DNA of 64,000 nucleotides. Origin: Cristatella mucedo. Lineage: Eukaryota > Bryozoa > Phylactolaemata > Cristatellidae. Below the pieces are notes generated by a model that had not been told where the DNA came from, made no database searches, and worked only from the letters and a program-made list of their open reading frames with translations. A program made the position numbers and the translations under genes. The stretch spans positions 62,001 to 126,000 of the forward strand of contig WPIO01000049.1 of assembly GCA_009760855.2 (NCBI GenBank), in the 5' to 3' direction. Numbering within the stretch: the first letter of the stretch is position 1; each line of letters begins with the position of its first letter. Below, one piece after another: positions 1-11,610 of this stretch.

Positions 1-335
1 GGAGTATTCCCTCCGCAAGAGTGTTGGTGCTGTTGAGAACGTGCGAGGAGTGTGGAGATAAAGCTGAACTAGACGCACAGCGACTTTGTGCGCTTGCGAA
101 TAAAGTTCAGTAAAATCCCCAATTTGTATGTCTCGCTTTCCAATTCACGCCGCAGACTCACGCCCCCCTTTAGTAACGGTAATCAGGTCAGCGCCAGAAA
201 CGCTCGTTTCGTGGCGGCCAGCTTATTGCGCGTAGGCGCGCACTGAACGGCAGTAGGCGCAAGGCTACGCCGCTAGGTAAGCGGCAGGTCAAGCCTATCC
301 CGCCGAGCCTTCGGCGTTACAATGCAAAAGCGACC
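1..335 (+). repeat. LTR-like direct repeat, copy 1
   Basis: About 325 bp repeated at 2281-2605 in the same orientation, with scattered substitutions. It contains AATAAA near position 100, followed by AATCCCCAATTT and TCTCGCTTTCCAATTC. A poly(A) signal inside a long direct repeat suggests an LTR, but no coding region of a retroelement is recognisable between the copies and the outer boundary of this copy is cut by the window. Confidence 0.45.
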
Positions 336-544
336 CGATGCGCTTCCGTCAATTAGGTGGGCGATAGTGTGCCTCGCTAGCTTGGCACTTTTCCACTAGC
401 CATTTCGAAGACGACGCCAGGATTCTTATCTCGGGTGGGAGGATGGGCGAGGTCGCTACGTGCGTCGACGCCTTGCGTTTTGGCGTTAACAACACCGCTC
501 TTCACCCAGGCACGCTGCGAGCGAGCAAATGCGACAAAGAAAAA

Positions 545-862
545 CTACTGATGTAGGCGACGACTGTCAAAAAAAAGAGACGAGGCGGGCAGGCCGTGGC
601 CGAGGCGCCTGCCTGCCATAGTGGCTTGAGAGCGGCGTCGTGGGGGGGCGGCGTGTCGGTGCACGAGATCGACGTCGATGTGCGACAGCCGTATGTCGTA
701 GGCTCGTCGAGGTATACTGGTGTTGGCGGCTAAGAGCCACTGCGTCTTCTTTACCAGCATGTCGATGACTACAAAATTGTCACGGCGGGCGATGACGCCG
801 CACGGTACCGTATATCTATCCTTCGTACGGTAGATCCTGCTGATTCGTTTAATTGATGGCAC
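545..862 (-). other. Unassigned 105-codon open frame between LTR-like repeats
   Basis: Open frame on the minus strand with unbiased composition (for example GVIARRDNFVVIDMLVKKTQ). I do not recognise it. It lies antisense to the flanking direct repeats, so it could be part of a degenerate element or chance coding potential in GC-rich DNA. Confidence 0.2.
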
Positions 863-1598
863 CGCCCCTAGTCGTTGTACGTACGGGCTGCTACACTCGT
901 TGCGATGTGCGGTCGGGATGTGCTGTTAGTGACAGTAGTGACCCAGGAGTCGGGGGGAGGGTGTCCGGTGGGCGAGAGGGGCGAAGAGAGTCGTGTGTCC
1001 CCCAGCTCCGTGCGTAGTGAAATATACCAGCGGCGCGCTGCTCGTCGGCTGGCGTTCTGTGCTGTGCGCGACGGCAACCAAACTACAGGTTCCTCGACGC
1101 TGTCCTTTCGGATATATAAACGTGGGTTCAGTACGTTAACTCTTCGCTTACAAAAATCGATCGCCGGCGGGAGTGCCCGCTCCCCGGGTAACGGAAATTA
1201 GCTGCGGGGCACAGGATCGCATTTAAGGAACGCAGCCTACGCGAAATGCCCGGCGAGCGATTAAGTTCGCCTAAGGTGCCATAAATATGCTCGATTTTTA
1301 CGCTCGCAGCTTATGCTCGTTTTGTATCAGTGTAGCATTACGCTATATATTCAGCCTTGCTTTGTGTGGTTCCATACTCTAACAGCACGTATGCGACAAC
1401 GCCCAGAACACCAAAGCGGACTTACAGAGGCGGACGCTATATCGAGTGTACGACGATGGTGAGGCTTATTATTATTATTCTCGCGGGCTCCCGTAGCGCT
1501 TCCGAACACATCCGTCCTCCCGTCTGTAGCACAGCGCCGGCCTGACTCAGTTTTAGAGTGCATTAGAATTGCTCAGCAGGAAACACCTCTGTCCTAGA

Positions 1599-1834
1599 GC
1601 AAGGGGACGCACAGGTCGCTGAGGTGATTGATATTGGCTGGAATGTCAACCCTATAGCTCCTGCAAGCAATTTGAGAAGAGGGCAATGCTTGCCCAAGGT
1701 CGATGTCGCCGCCAGCCATTCTAGATTTGCTGGACGGTTTCGGTGAGAACAAAAGAAGTGGGTGAAGAGCATCTGCATTTTCGAGCTGTGAGCAAGGGGA
1801 CGCACAGGTCGCTGAGGTGATTGATATTGGCTGG
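1599..1834. repeat. 43-bp direct repeat pair
   Basis: The same 43 bases, beginning GCAAGGGGACGCACAGGTCG, occur at 1599-1641 and 1792-1834, 193 bp apart. The intervening DNA shows no gene. Confidence 0.8.
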
Positions 1835-2280
1835 GTTGTCAACACCAATGTACCAGCTAGTTATCTAATGACAGGGCGACGCTCGCTAGGGGCATCTTCT
1901 TCATATTCGGCTCCGCCTCGATGCCGTCGCCGGTAGTTGCCGGACTCGTTTCTCTGAAAGCGAAGGAGGAGGAGGGCGGGCCGTTCGCCGACGATTGAGG
2001 GACAGGACGAGACAGCTCCAGGAGGATTCGGTGGACGCCACCGAATACGGTCGTTACAGCGCTCGAGCTCGTATTTTTGTGTTTCTTCTGTGTTTTGTGT
2101 GTGCGCGTGCACGTGTTTCCTCCGCAAGAGTGCTTGGTGAAGTGCCAGAGGTATTCCTGCCTGCACAGTGGAAGCGGAGCCCTAGTTCTCCGGTCAAGGT
2201 CGAGGCTCCGGTTCGGGCTCCTCGTCCTACTCGGGTCGTTGCCCACTAGAGACGTAAGTAGTAGCCCAAGTGTGGAGACG

Positions 2281-2605
2281 TGTTTCCTTCGCAAGAGCGC
2301 TTGCGCTGTTGAGAACATGCGAGGAGTGTGGAGATAAAGCTGAGCTAGACGCGCAGCGACTTTGTGCGCTCGCAAATAAAGCTCGGTAAAATCCCCAATT
2401 TCTGTGTCTCGCTTTCCAATTCACGCCGCGGACTCACGACCCCCTTTAGTAACGACAAGTAGGTCAGCGCCAGAAACGCTCGTTTCGTTGCGGCTTGCTT
2501 ATTGCACGTAGGCGCGCACTGAACGGCATCAGGCGGTAGGTTACGCCGCTAGGTAAGAGGCAGGTTAAGCCAACTCCGCCGCCAAGCCTTCAGCATTATA
2601 CCTCC
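2281..2605 (+). repeat. LTR-like direct repeat, copy 2
   Basis: Second copy of the 1-335 repeat. Its first bases (TGTTTCCTTCGCAAGAGCG) also occur in a short extra copy at 2117-2145. It is followed by GC-rich unique DNA. Confidence 0.45.
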
Positions 2606-3215
2606 GCCGTTGGTCAAACTCACCTGCCTCTATAGGTCGCGACTCGCCCTCAGAAGCCTTCCCCCCATACAGCGGCGTGGCCCATAAACCAGCGGCAGCG
2701 CCCTAAACTCCGCTGGTCCACAGAGTGGCCTCAAACGCGAATAAAAAAAGGCCATAAACGCTACTGGCTCATACACTAGTAACGGCGCGGCAATAATTTA
2801 GATACATTCCCCTTGATCACAAGAACACACATCAAAATGGTGCGGCAACAAAAACAGTACAGAGTGGTGAGCAAAGCAAAGCACTAAACCAAACTAGGTA
2901 AACAGGTAGCACAGCAGGAAACAGTACGGCAGGGCTGCCGCTGCAGCGTAAAACGGAACAACAAATAACACGACGACAAACCAAACCTACAATCCAAAGC
3001 TGAAAACGGCACGACAGTAAAATAGCAGTACAACGAACAAATATTAACCCGCCATCCTCATAGGCTGGCAGGCTACCTCGCAAGTCGCTCGGAGGAGGAA
3101 CAATGTTGGAGCACGGCCGTTGGCAATCAGCAGGCTGCTTATAAGTCACCAGCCTCATTGCCCCGCTGCGGCATCGTTAATAGCCTTTCCCCGTAGCCAG
3201 GGGTTAGGACAGTAA
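2606..3215. other. No recognisable feature
   Basis: GC-balanced sequence without a supported gene; minus-strand open frame at 2832-3158 has no recognisable motif. Confidence 0.5.
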
Positions 3216-3216
3216 T

Positions 3217-3430
3217 GATAATAATAGTTATTATTATAATATATTCGCATAGCGTCCTCAGATAACTGAATCTCTCACTCTCTGGGCACTACACAGATGC
3301 TGAATATAAAGCATTACCAAATGTTAGGCGGTAGCATCCGAAAGCAACAGGCACAATGTAAGCAGGTACATGCACACAAGGACGAATCACAAAGACCCCC
3401 CAAAAGCTGTAATAAAAAGGTGCTTCGCCG
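3217..3430 (-). mobile_element. L2-like LINE 3' fragment (variant end)
   Basis: Minus-strand LINE 3' end: an AT-rich tail, the terminal hairpin (CCCAGAGAGTGAGAGATTCA on the sense strand), then a block beginning ACAGATGCTGAATATAAAGC (plus-strand reading) shared with 41738-41826, ending in the TTTGTGATTCGTCC block common to all copies. Confidence 0.6.
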
Positions 3431-3539
3431 CACGGGTGTTATTCGTCTCGTTATTGCCGGCCGCCGTCTGCGACCAAATTCATGCAGCCCTCGTCGACCG
3501 AATTCATTCAGCCGTCGGCCTCAGGACCACAGCTATCTT

Positions 3540-3760
3540 CGCTTCAGCCACCTCTCCGCGCTCCGCCGCCCCTCCATTTGCACCTGCCTCTCCATTCGCA
3601 GCCGCCTCTCCGAGCACTGCCGCCTCTCAGTGTGCTACCATCTCTCCGGGCATAGCCGCCATCTGTCCGGGCGCTGAAGGCGTGTCGCACGTGCCCTCTG
3701 CCAGCTCCTCGCGCGTCTCCTCGCGCACGCCCTCTACTGGCGCCTCGCGCCATCGCACCG
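3540..3760. repeat. GC-rich low-complexity GCCGCCTCTCC repeats
   Basis: Imperfect repetition of CCGCCTCTCC-like units. It yields a spurious Ala/Ser-rich open frame on the plus strand that begins inside a LINE fragment. Confidence 0.6.
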
Positions 3761-4235
3761 TGCACCAGCACTCCTGTTACAGGCCAACGTCGCCCCGCAG
3801 GCCGCTGCCTCTCGCTGTCTATGACGTGGCCGTCGACTGCCGTCGTTTCTGCGTCTGCGGCAGCTGCTGCTGCTCCTGGTCGCTTCGGTCGGCCCCTTCA
3901 GTCCTATCAGCTTTTACTTTGTAGGCTATGAAGAAATGAATGCATGAAAGCGAAACTGGACAGGCTACCGAATTATGTAGCGTTTGAATGACCGGAAGAA
4001 CCGTCGCGAAGCCCGAAAGAGAGGGTCGATTGCGTCTTCGTGGCATTCGAGCTTACCTCGAGCCATCTGAGGCTGAGACTTCGAAAACTCATTTTGTAAC
4101 GCAGGCCTGACATTTGTCTAGCCCATCCGTTAATGGCATGAGCTGCTTCTTGATTGGCGTAATCTGAGATATTAGCATAGCAGAAGGGGGCCCCGAAAGC
4201 CTGACTCGAGATAGTCCGGGCGAATGTATCGGCAT

Positions 4236-4325
4236 AGTATAATAATAATAATGCACTTGATAAAGCGCCCTCAGAGAACTCAATCTCTTTCTGGGCACTT
4301 CACATTTGCTGCAAAGGGAGCATAT
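4236..4325 (-). mobile_element. L2-like LINE 3' end fragment
   Basis: AATAATAATAATGCACTTGA tail followed by AAGCGCCCTCAGAGAACTCA and TTTGCTGCAAAGG, the 3' end shared with the longer copies. Confidence 0.75.
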
Positions 4326-4419
4326 CCGACCAGACTTCACAGCCGGGTTGTGCACAACGATACTACATTTGTCCAGAGCTACTTTTTGGAATCGCACCTT
4401 CGGTTTCAAACTCTGCTAA

Positions 4420-6430
4420 GCTTACCTCTCTCAGCCCTACCGAGATTGAGCAATGCATTTCAAAAAGCAAAAAGTAAGTGATAACACTGCTGTACAAGAA
4501 TGCACAAGAGCGGCAAGACAAGATGGGCGATTTGTAGCAAGTTCCTTCATTCGCGTGCACTGACCTCGTTGCCATGACCACGCGAGGCAATAGTCACGAT
4601 CACCAGCAAGAAATGCCCCTTTCTGTTAGCAAATCCCAGGCGGATCTATCCTTACTTCATCACAGGATTAACCAGGTCTTTGGACAGATGCGACTAGTTC
4701 AAATGACGGGGGCCAAAAAAAGAAAAGTGAGCTGGGATTCGTGACAGTATAGGAATGTCCTGTCCAATCCTAGCAAATCCTTGATGTCCAGTGTTAGTAA
4801 AAGCTCATTATAAAGGCGATCCAGCTGCCGGCTCACCGAATTTTGTGAAAAAAATTAAAAGCTATTCCGCTGGCAACACCGATCGCTATTACACAACAAG
4901 CCCTGCCGGAGGTCTGCCATAGTCTGTGGGCTCATGATATGATATGCTAAACGTTTATTTTGGAAAGTGTGTGCAACCAAATCAGCATACACGGGTTACT
5001 ATAACAGGTTTATTGACTGAAGTAAAACACAGCTAATGTAAAATGTCTTCAAACAGATAAGGATAACAGCCACAGTTATCATAAAAGCAACAGGAGCAGC
5101 AACAAGCATACAGCAAATTAGGAATAAAAAAGCAGGATTATTAATGACGTGCTGAGTGCTGCCCAGGTACAGTTAAGTGACAGCTGCAGGAAGATGAGAT
5201 TAAAAAGAGTAACATGATTACACCTGTATAAGCAGATGGAAGACGCATGAGCATAGCACATGTGAAACCATGCCTAAGCATGACAGCACAAACTGGCATG
5301 GGGTGCTTGGAGACCACTTCCAAACAAGCCAGTTTAGGTGCCAGGGACATGGTGCAAGAGCTATATTGAAAATATGGTCAGGAGGGTGGCAAAAAAACTG
5401 GATCAGAGCTAAACATGGCTTGCACAGAATAATAAAACATGGCGCCGAAGAATAATGACAACAGGTTCGTGCTAGTCAAGAAAGGACGGAAGCATTGCAT
5501 TCAGAGTTACATCGATTGTGCAGACAAGCCAGATAGCCACTTGCTCCCAACTGGGTCAGAATGGCATGCAAGGGAGAATAGCTCAGCGGCAAGGTGCGGA
5601 TGCTGTAATAGCAAGGAAAGCTGATTCAGAAGCTGATTCGGTAATTGTCTGTGCACATGAAGCAAGGCGTCTGCGATCGGTTTCTTCGGTAGGGATTGCC
5701 TCACTGTTTACGAAGGTATCAGAAGCAAGGGTCCGGCACGACCGAAGCATGAGCAAGCATCTGGGACCGATGCAGTGTGTTTCGGGACGATGCAGTCAAG
5801 ATCAGAATCACACAAAGGTCTCAGGCCATGTTGCTCGCCGGCATGCATCCTGCAATGTTGCCCGAAGTCACGCTCCGGTCCAGTGCACAAATACTGAACT
5901 CAGGCTTGATATGATAGCGACCAATGATATGATAGCGACCAACCGACTTGGCCGACAGACACTAAGATGCGATGAGCAAGCACTAAGTGGCAACCAGCAC
6001 GAGACGTGCTCTCATGCTGATGCAAATAGTTCACTTCAGGATTGAGCTGAGCTTGAACAACCTTAAGTGGTTGAGGACGATGCTTACTTTGCTCTGCAAA
6101 ATAATAGGTCGATATTACTTAGCGCTCACAAGGAAAAACATTTTGTCAAGCAGCACGTGTACAAAAACGTTCGGGGTTCAAATCTCAGCCGACGTAGCAG
6201 GCCAAACATTGACAAACGGCACTAATACGAGGGCAATAACACGAACAAGTGAAATCGGCTAAAACCGAATATTGCACTGGCAAAATAAGTTGCTAGCTTT
6301 ACATCTTCTGCCCATTGAAGCGCGGCAGCCATCAGTCCTCGCCGACGAGGGCCGGGCAGTAGTAGTGTGGCTGCTAGTGCTTTCCTGCATTGGAGGAGGG
6401 GAAGCAGCTGTTGCTAATTTTCCAAGCAAT
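4420..6430. other. Non-coding or unassigned stretch
   Basis: Several open frames (one of 175 codons at 5518-6045 on the plus strand) but none with recognisable domains. A 15-bp unit (GATATGATAGCGACC) is repeated in tandem near 5905-5940. Confidence 0.4.
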
Positions 6431-6432
6431 AG

Positions 6433-6566
6433 CTGGTTTGGTCCGGCGGTTAAGGTGCTCGCACCGACCAAGGTCTGGCTGAGGTCGTGGGCTCCAGCCC
6501 CGAGGCATATGTGAAGCGCCTGAATAGAGATTAAGCTCTCTTGGGGCGCTATACAAATGAATTAAT
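6433..6566 (+). mobile_element. tRNA-derived SINE, family 1
   Basis: The head holds a box A-like GGTCCGGCGGTTAAGG and box B-like GGTCGTGGGCTCCAGCC. The tail AAGCGCCTGAATAGAGATTA, then CTCTTGGGGCGCTATACAAA, forms a hairpin resembling LINE 3' ends. Three other copies: 22168-22303 and 56566-56695 (minus), 61566-61700 (plus). Confidence 0.8.
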
Positions 6567-7324
6567 TATATTTAGCTCGGAGTCAGCTGAAAGAGAGGCC
6601 ACCAATTGCGCTGGGCAGCCAACCACCAATCATCGAGCTTCACTCAAGTTGCATGAGAGCAGGACTAATATTAAGCCAGAGACCGGAGATTCAAGCAATG
6701 AGTCCCCTGGGCGCACGCAAGAGAATGGCATGCCGGCGGCAGCAGATCTGCCACATGAAGCAGAGGGGGGACAACTCCCCGGTCGCCCAATGGTCGGCTG
6801 AGAATCCAGGCGACAAGCCGAGTTTTGGCCACATTAGCTGCATCACTCCTCACCTCGTTCCCGGGCCAGCAGCCTGATCGAACCGGCAACCGTGGACGAA
6901 ACGTCAACGACAGCTGTGCTAGTTATTCATACTGAAGAGAGAGGTCAGTGAGCTCACCACACTAATGATCGGGGTGGCTGACAGCCAGTTTTTTGTCAGG
7001 GGGAAAGTCAGCTATCGGCAAGATGTCCCCAAGTGTCGATGTTCTTCAGTCTGGTGTAAACATGTGTCAAGCTGCAGTCAGACTAGGCCAGCAATGGACC
7101 ACTAACTGGATGCCTGAACACAATGAGGCAAACATCGCAGGAAGGGCCCCCCACACACGTAAAGAGCTGTGTCAGATTAAGTAAGAACCTTTGTCAAGTT
7201 CTGATATAGCTGAAGAGACGAAGAGCCAACCGAATGTGTTGCAACCAAATTGTCTGCCTACCGAGCGTTCACACCAACTTGTGCCCATTTATAACAAAAA
7301 CGCTGATACTACTAGGTGATAATA

Positions 7325-7330
7325 TTTATT
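7325..7330 (-). promoter_or_regulatory. Candidate poly(A) signal AATAAA for ARAP-like gene
   Basis: AATAAA on the minus strand, within a TA-rich stretch about 190 nt after the candidate stop codon. This would give a short 3' UTR. Confidence 0.4.
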
Positions 7331-7520
7331 TATCTATCCTGCATGCAGCTGAAAAAAGGAACAGCTGTGACATAAGTTGAAAAAACGGTGGTTCAACCGA
7401 ATTGCCCACCCGGGAGTTTTGTGTGCATTCGGTGAGTTCCTCGTAGGCCGAGCTAGGAAAGATTGGACGAGTGTACACTCTCGCCTATTTACCAAATGCT
7501 TGAGTATCTGATAAAAGAAA

Positions 7521-7649
7521 TCAAAATCTGGAATACCAGGGCACACATAGGCTCAAAATCTGGCCTGTGACGGTGAAAGAAGACCCACGACTTCTGCCTG
7601 AACCTCTTACACTTCCTCTCAGTGTAACTGTATTCTGGTTCTGGCTCAC
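7521..7649 (-). CDS. ARAP: Candidate last ARAP exon with stop codon
   Basis: Entered in phase 0 after gtcaagtag, it gives 42 codons and a TGA at 7521-7523. It starts VSQNQNTVTLRGSVRGSGR and ends VPWYSRF. Nothing in it is recognisable. Support comes from phase, stop placement and an AATAAA 190 nt downstream. A different terminal exon cannot be excluded. Confidence 0.42.
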   Translation of the reverse strand: MSQNQNTVTLRGSVRGSGRSRGSSFTVTGQILSLCVPWYSRF

Positions 7650-7770
7650 CTACTTGACTAAATAGCAAGTAAACAGAAGCTTCGGACAATAAAATCCCCC
7701 ACCTCCCATGTAGAGTTATAATCCTTTTAGTACGAGAAAATATTTCCAATTGCAAATGTTGCTGCCGCCA

Positions 7771-7895
7771 CAGCCTAGAAGGTAAGGGGGTCGCTCTTCA
7801 CGACCAAGATCGTGGGTTCGATTCTACAGTGGGCGATCCTTTATTACCAACTGCAAGTGGTGGTGATTAAGGTGATTAAGCCGTTAAGGCTCCAA
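7771..7895 (+). mobile_element. tRNA-derived SINE, family 2
   Basis: Contains an almost canonical box B (GGGTTCGATTC), then TTTATTACCAACTGCAAGTG and a tail with GGTGATTAAGCC...AAGGCTCC. Same body as copies at 8488-8625, 22973-23103 and 28697-28840. Confidence 0.7.
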
Positions 7896-8487
7896 TTTCG
7901 ATGGTTTAAATGACTGGCACAAATGGGTATCGTCAGCATACAAATGATAAGTCAATCCCAATAGTGTGAAATGCAGCTGATAGATCAAGCAGGTCCGGAG
8001 TAGTGAGTTGCCATCACTGCCGCTGCTCAGACAATGTAAATCACATGAAGGAGGTCGGTTATAGAAAAGAGCATCCCCAACACCTGAATTATATTTATTA
8101 ATATGTATCCCTAGAATTCTGAGTGAAAATTTTCTGATTACTCATCCTTGCCAACATGTTAGCATTCAAGTCCCCACAACTTTAATTAGCTTTGCATTCA
8201 CTTATTGCAGCATCGAACTTATGAAAATGTATGCTCTGAGAGCCTGTGGAGAGCCAACAGCGAATCAAACCCCCTCCCCCAAAAAATCCTCATCCCTAAA
8301 ACAAGCAGTCCTACAAACTTGGATATATAATTAACAATCTAAAAATGCAGTTGCAGCTGCTCCTTGAGTTAAAGCATTAAGAGGGTTCCATAAAGCCAAC
8401 AGGGTTTTAACTGTTTTCTTTCAACAAAGAGTTTTTCGAGACTTGGTTATCTGTCCCAGCTCTCTGCAAATTGAGCTATTTACCTTA

Positions 8488-8625
8488 CTAGATTCTTATC
8501 GAAGTGGTAAGATGCTAGCCCTTCACAACCCAGGTCGTGGGGTAAAGTCTTTCAGAAAACGATTCTTTATTGCCCACTGCAAACTGCATGGAAGTCACTT
8601 AGGCTCTTCTACCGAAACGCAAGTT
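8488..8625 (+). mobile_element. tRNA-derived SINE, family 2 (degenerate)
   Basis: AGGTCGTGGGGTAAAG in place of box B, then CTTTATTGCCCACTGCAAAC and TTAGGCTCTTCT, matching the body and tail of family 2. Confidence 0.65.
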
Positions 8626-9379
8626 TAAGTTCTGCAGTACACAATTCGTGATTGCTCATTCCAGGCAGTGTAAAAGCAGTGAAAGCTCTTCTGTTGTTAC
8701 ACGAATGACTGTTGTTGAATCAACTCCTCTTTTATTCCCCTTAACAGGGTTCATAGGCTAACTATAAAATTTAAAGCCCGTTGGCTTGATTAGGAATTTA
8801 CAATTGTCCGGGTACAAACAAGGATTTGTTGCAAAGAGTGAGAAGGCTGAACAGAGAGCCAGATTGCCCGGTACCATTTACAGTAAAGCCTTTCCATTGT
8901 TGGAATGTCTTTGTTCCTATTACTATAGCCATAATCAAATGGAATGCAACATGGTTCGACCATGTGGCCTATTCACAAAGTTTTTGGGACTCGGCATGTA
9001 GGTATCTTGAACCAACAGCCAGGAACTGAAACTGGGTGGACGTCCACCTGTGGCTAGTGCTAAAATGACCCATAACAATTCCTAAAGTCATCAGGATTCG
9101 AGTTCGGGACCTCTAGTCTAGATATTGCAACAATGAACGGCAGGCCACTCCGATGGCAATCCTACAACAACGGTGCAAAAACAGACACTCGTGCACAGAC
9201 AGCCATACGTGTAAATTCAGACATCAGCCTAGCAAGGACAGCCTTGCATGGAAATAAAAGCAAAAACTCTTTTGCAAGGCAGAGAAAGCTGGAGAAATTA
9301 GATAAAAATCGTGGGTTGGTTGCTTCACTAATGCACGTGCCTTGGCCCGAGACCGTTGGCTCACAAGACCACACCTCAC

Positions 9380-9478
9380 CTTATCACTTCCAGGTGTGTT
9401 GAGACTGTCCGTGCTGCTGTGAGATCCATCTTGTGCAAGAAGGCCGGAGACAGATGGCGATCTCATGGGCATGCATGC
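9380..9478 (-). CDS. ARAP: Probable ARAP exon: Ser-rich C-terminal tail
   Basis: Encodes 33 codons, phase 0 to 0. It reads MPMRSPSVSGLLAQDG, then SHSSTDSLNTPGSDK, a Ser/Thr/Pro-rich tail with possible phosphorylation sites. The acceptor is a strong tctcatcttag and the donor is gtgagg. No domain is present, so the assignment rests on splice sites, phase and an open frame. Confidence 0.65.
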
Positions 9479-11414
9479 CTAAGATGAGAGCAGAGAAATG
9501 TTTGCTGCCTGTGAACTATCGTGCATGGTTAATCATAGGTTAAGCCAAAAGCCACCTCTATTTTGTCAAAAGGAGCACAAAAAGCTAACAGGCTAGTGGT
9601 GTGGTTGATTAAGAGCGACACGCGAGCTTGAAACAGCCAACTCTGCAAAGAGTAACGCTGGAATCTCCAAAAGAAAGCCGAGCTATGCTGGTGTAGCTAG
9701 CAAGATGGCAGGATAACCAGGACATTGTCTTTGGTCGGGTATCCATCAACGAAATGACTTGAAATTTGCTTAGCCTTTACTCAGAAATCTGAGTCCGCAA
9801 GCCTTCATAAACTTAAGACTTTCAAAGAGACCACATGCATGTGTTTCGGTACTTGGAAATCAAGGTTAGGGATTCATTTCTACATTAGGACAGCAAGTGC
9901 TATTGTAGAACTATGGGACCTATCTGAAATTGCAAGGTCATCGCATTCTCCTTCTCATATCATTCACACATCACATTCTCGGCTCAGCCTACAGACACCT
10001 AAACTAGTATTACACAGTATTACAGGTAAATTTGAGATTCCACAAGTCACGCAGCAAACTGAACACCTTTCATGAAATGTGTTTGAGTGAGTGAGTGTGC
10101 ACATGTAAGTCTACAGTCAACTGTATAAGTACTTGTATTGCTGCATCAGCTATCGTGACAGTGGCCCATTTAATGCATTTTATTATTTAAAAATACAGAA
10201 CAACCAAGGGTTGTCTGCGGTGGGACAGAGAGCAGAACAAATTGCCTCGAACAAGGAAGCAACCACAACACCTCTGGTTTTCCTGGTCTGTGTGGTACCA
10301 ATGAGCATTGGTATATCATTTTCCTGGCTACTAACTCAGTGCCTAGCACCTTGGCTTTAACTGTCAGCTCACAGTTGAGAGCCCAATCCGGTGTACTGAC
10401 TGAGCAAAACGATAAATTGTTAATGGATACATGATGCATGCAACACGGTGCAGGCTGCAACCATTACATCAATTGTGGGTGTCTTATACTGGTTCAGCAC
10501 TGTCAAACCGTGATGCTTTGCAAACAAGTTAACCACAAACCGTTTATTGGAATTCGGGTGAATAGCTTTCAGCTGAGATCTATTAGACGGCTGAAGCTCA
10601 TTGAATGAAGCCGGTTCACACTAACAGCATCCACGTTCAAATATATTCACTCCAGACGTCTCCTATTGACTTTTAAATGAGTGCTAAATGAGATGCCTAG
10701 CTGTGTGTCCCAGCAGCAGCCAGTAAGAGCCCTGGAAAGAGATATTTTAAAGGGGGATTGCTCGGTGACCTTGTCTGCCGGACAAATAGCAGAAGGAACC
10801 GAAGGGCTTCCGGTGGAAAGCAGCTCAGCTTAAAACGTGGCAGCGTTTGCAATGATCAAAGCTGCTTGCTTACTCTGCCTTTCGATGTTGATGGCAAATT
10901 TTTGCAAATTGTCGCCTGTTCGATAATGAAGGCAGCTTCACCGGGCTCGGCACTCACGATACAATGTGCTTTAGAATGTTTAGTTAGGCATGATAGCACC
11001 AAATCAAATGCCTTTGCAAAGACACCGTACAACGAAAGTATATGCTCAGATCAGCAGGGCAAGGAGTTCCACGTGAGCGAATCCTCGGCCTACTACCACC
11101 CTCGACGACAGTGGAGCGTATGGCCGAGCCGTTCAGGCTACCGGCGGCCATTCAGTGGCAGCATTTCCAAGGCATGTCAATCCTCAATCGACCGACAAGT
11201 CACTGCATATTTAGAAACGAGCTTATTCAAGAAAAAATAAATGGAAATGCTGAGCTAGAGGTACAGAACTGAGGAAGCCGGCCGTCCCAAAATGAGAATC
11301 GTACAGCGGCGAGTCGAATGTAAGATTGCGGTGCTGCACCACAGTCAGCCGAAAAGGTACTTTTCAGCAAACAAAGGACAAGCCACACAGACGGGCAATA
11401 GCTGTGAGGATCAT

Positions 11415-11610
11415 GTGGGTTTCAGCTTCTGTTTAAATGTCGTGAAGAAAGGGGATGTCCATCGGGAGTGAGTTCTAGGTTTTGGAAGCATACAAATTGA
11501 CGGCTCGGTAATCAATGGATTTGAGATTCGAGAGAGGCACAGCAAAACGACCAGAGTGAGAGAGGCAAGCGGTGCAATGGGAAGCAGGTCAGACGAGAGG
11601 GTCGGGGCCA
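11415..11610 (-). mobile_element. L2-like LINE fragment (RT C-terminus)
   Basis: The plus-strand reading TTTAAATGTCGTGAAGAAAG, then GGGAGTGAGTTCTAGG and TTGGAAGCATACAAATTGAC, parallels the C-terminal coding part of the intact LINE. Degenerate and short. Confidence 0.55.

Noticed and set aside
3370-3924. 184-codon Ala/Ser/Pro-rich frame on the plus strand
   Set aside because: Begins inside a LINE fragment in antisense and runs over GCCGCCTCTCC low-complexity DNA.
5518-6045. 175-codon plus-strand frame as a gene
   Set aside because: No domain or clear coding signature, contains a tandem repeat (ATNDMIATN), and no splice or promoter support; kept only as unassigned.
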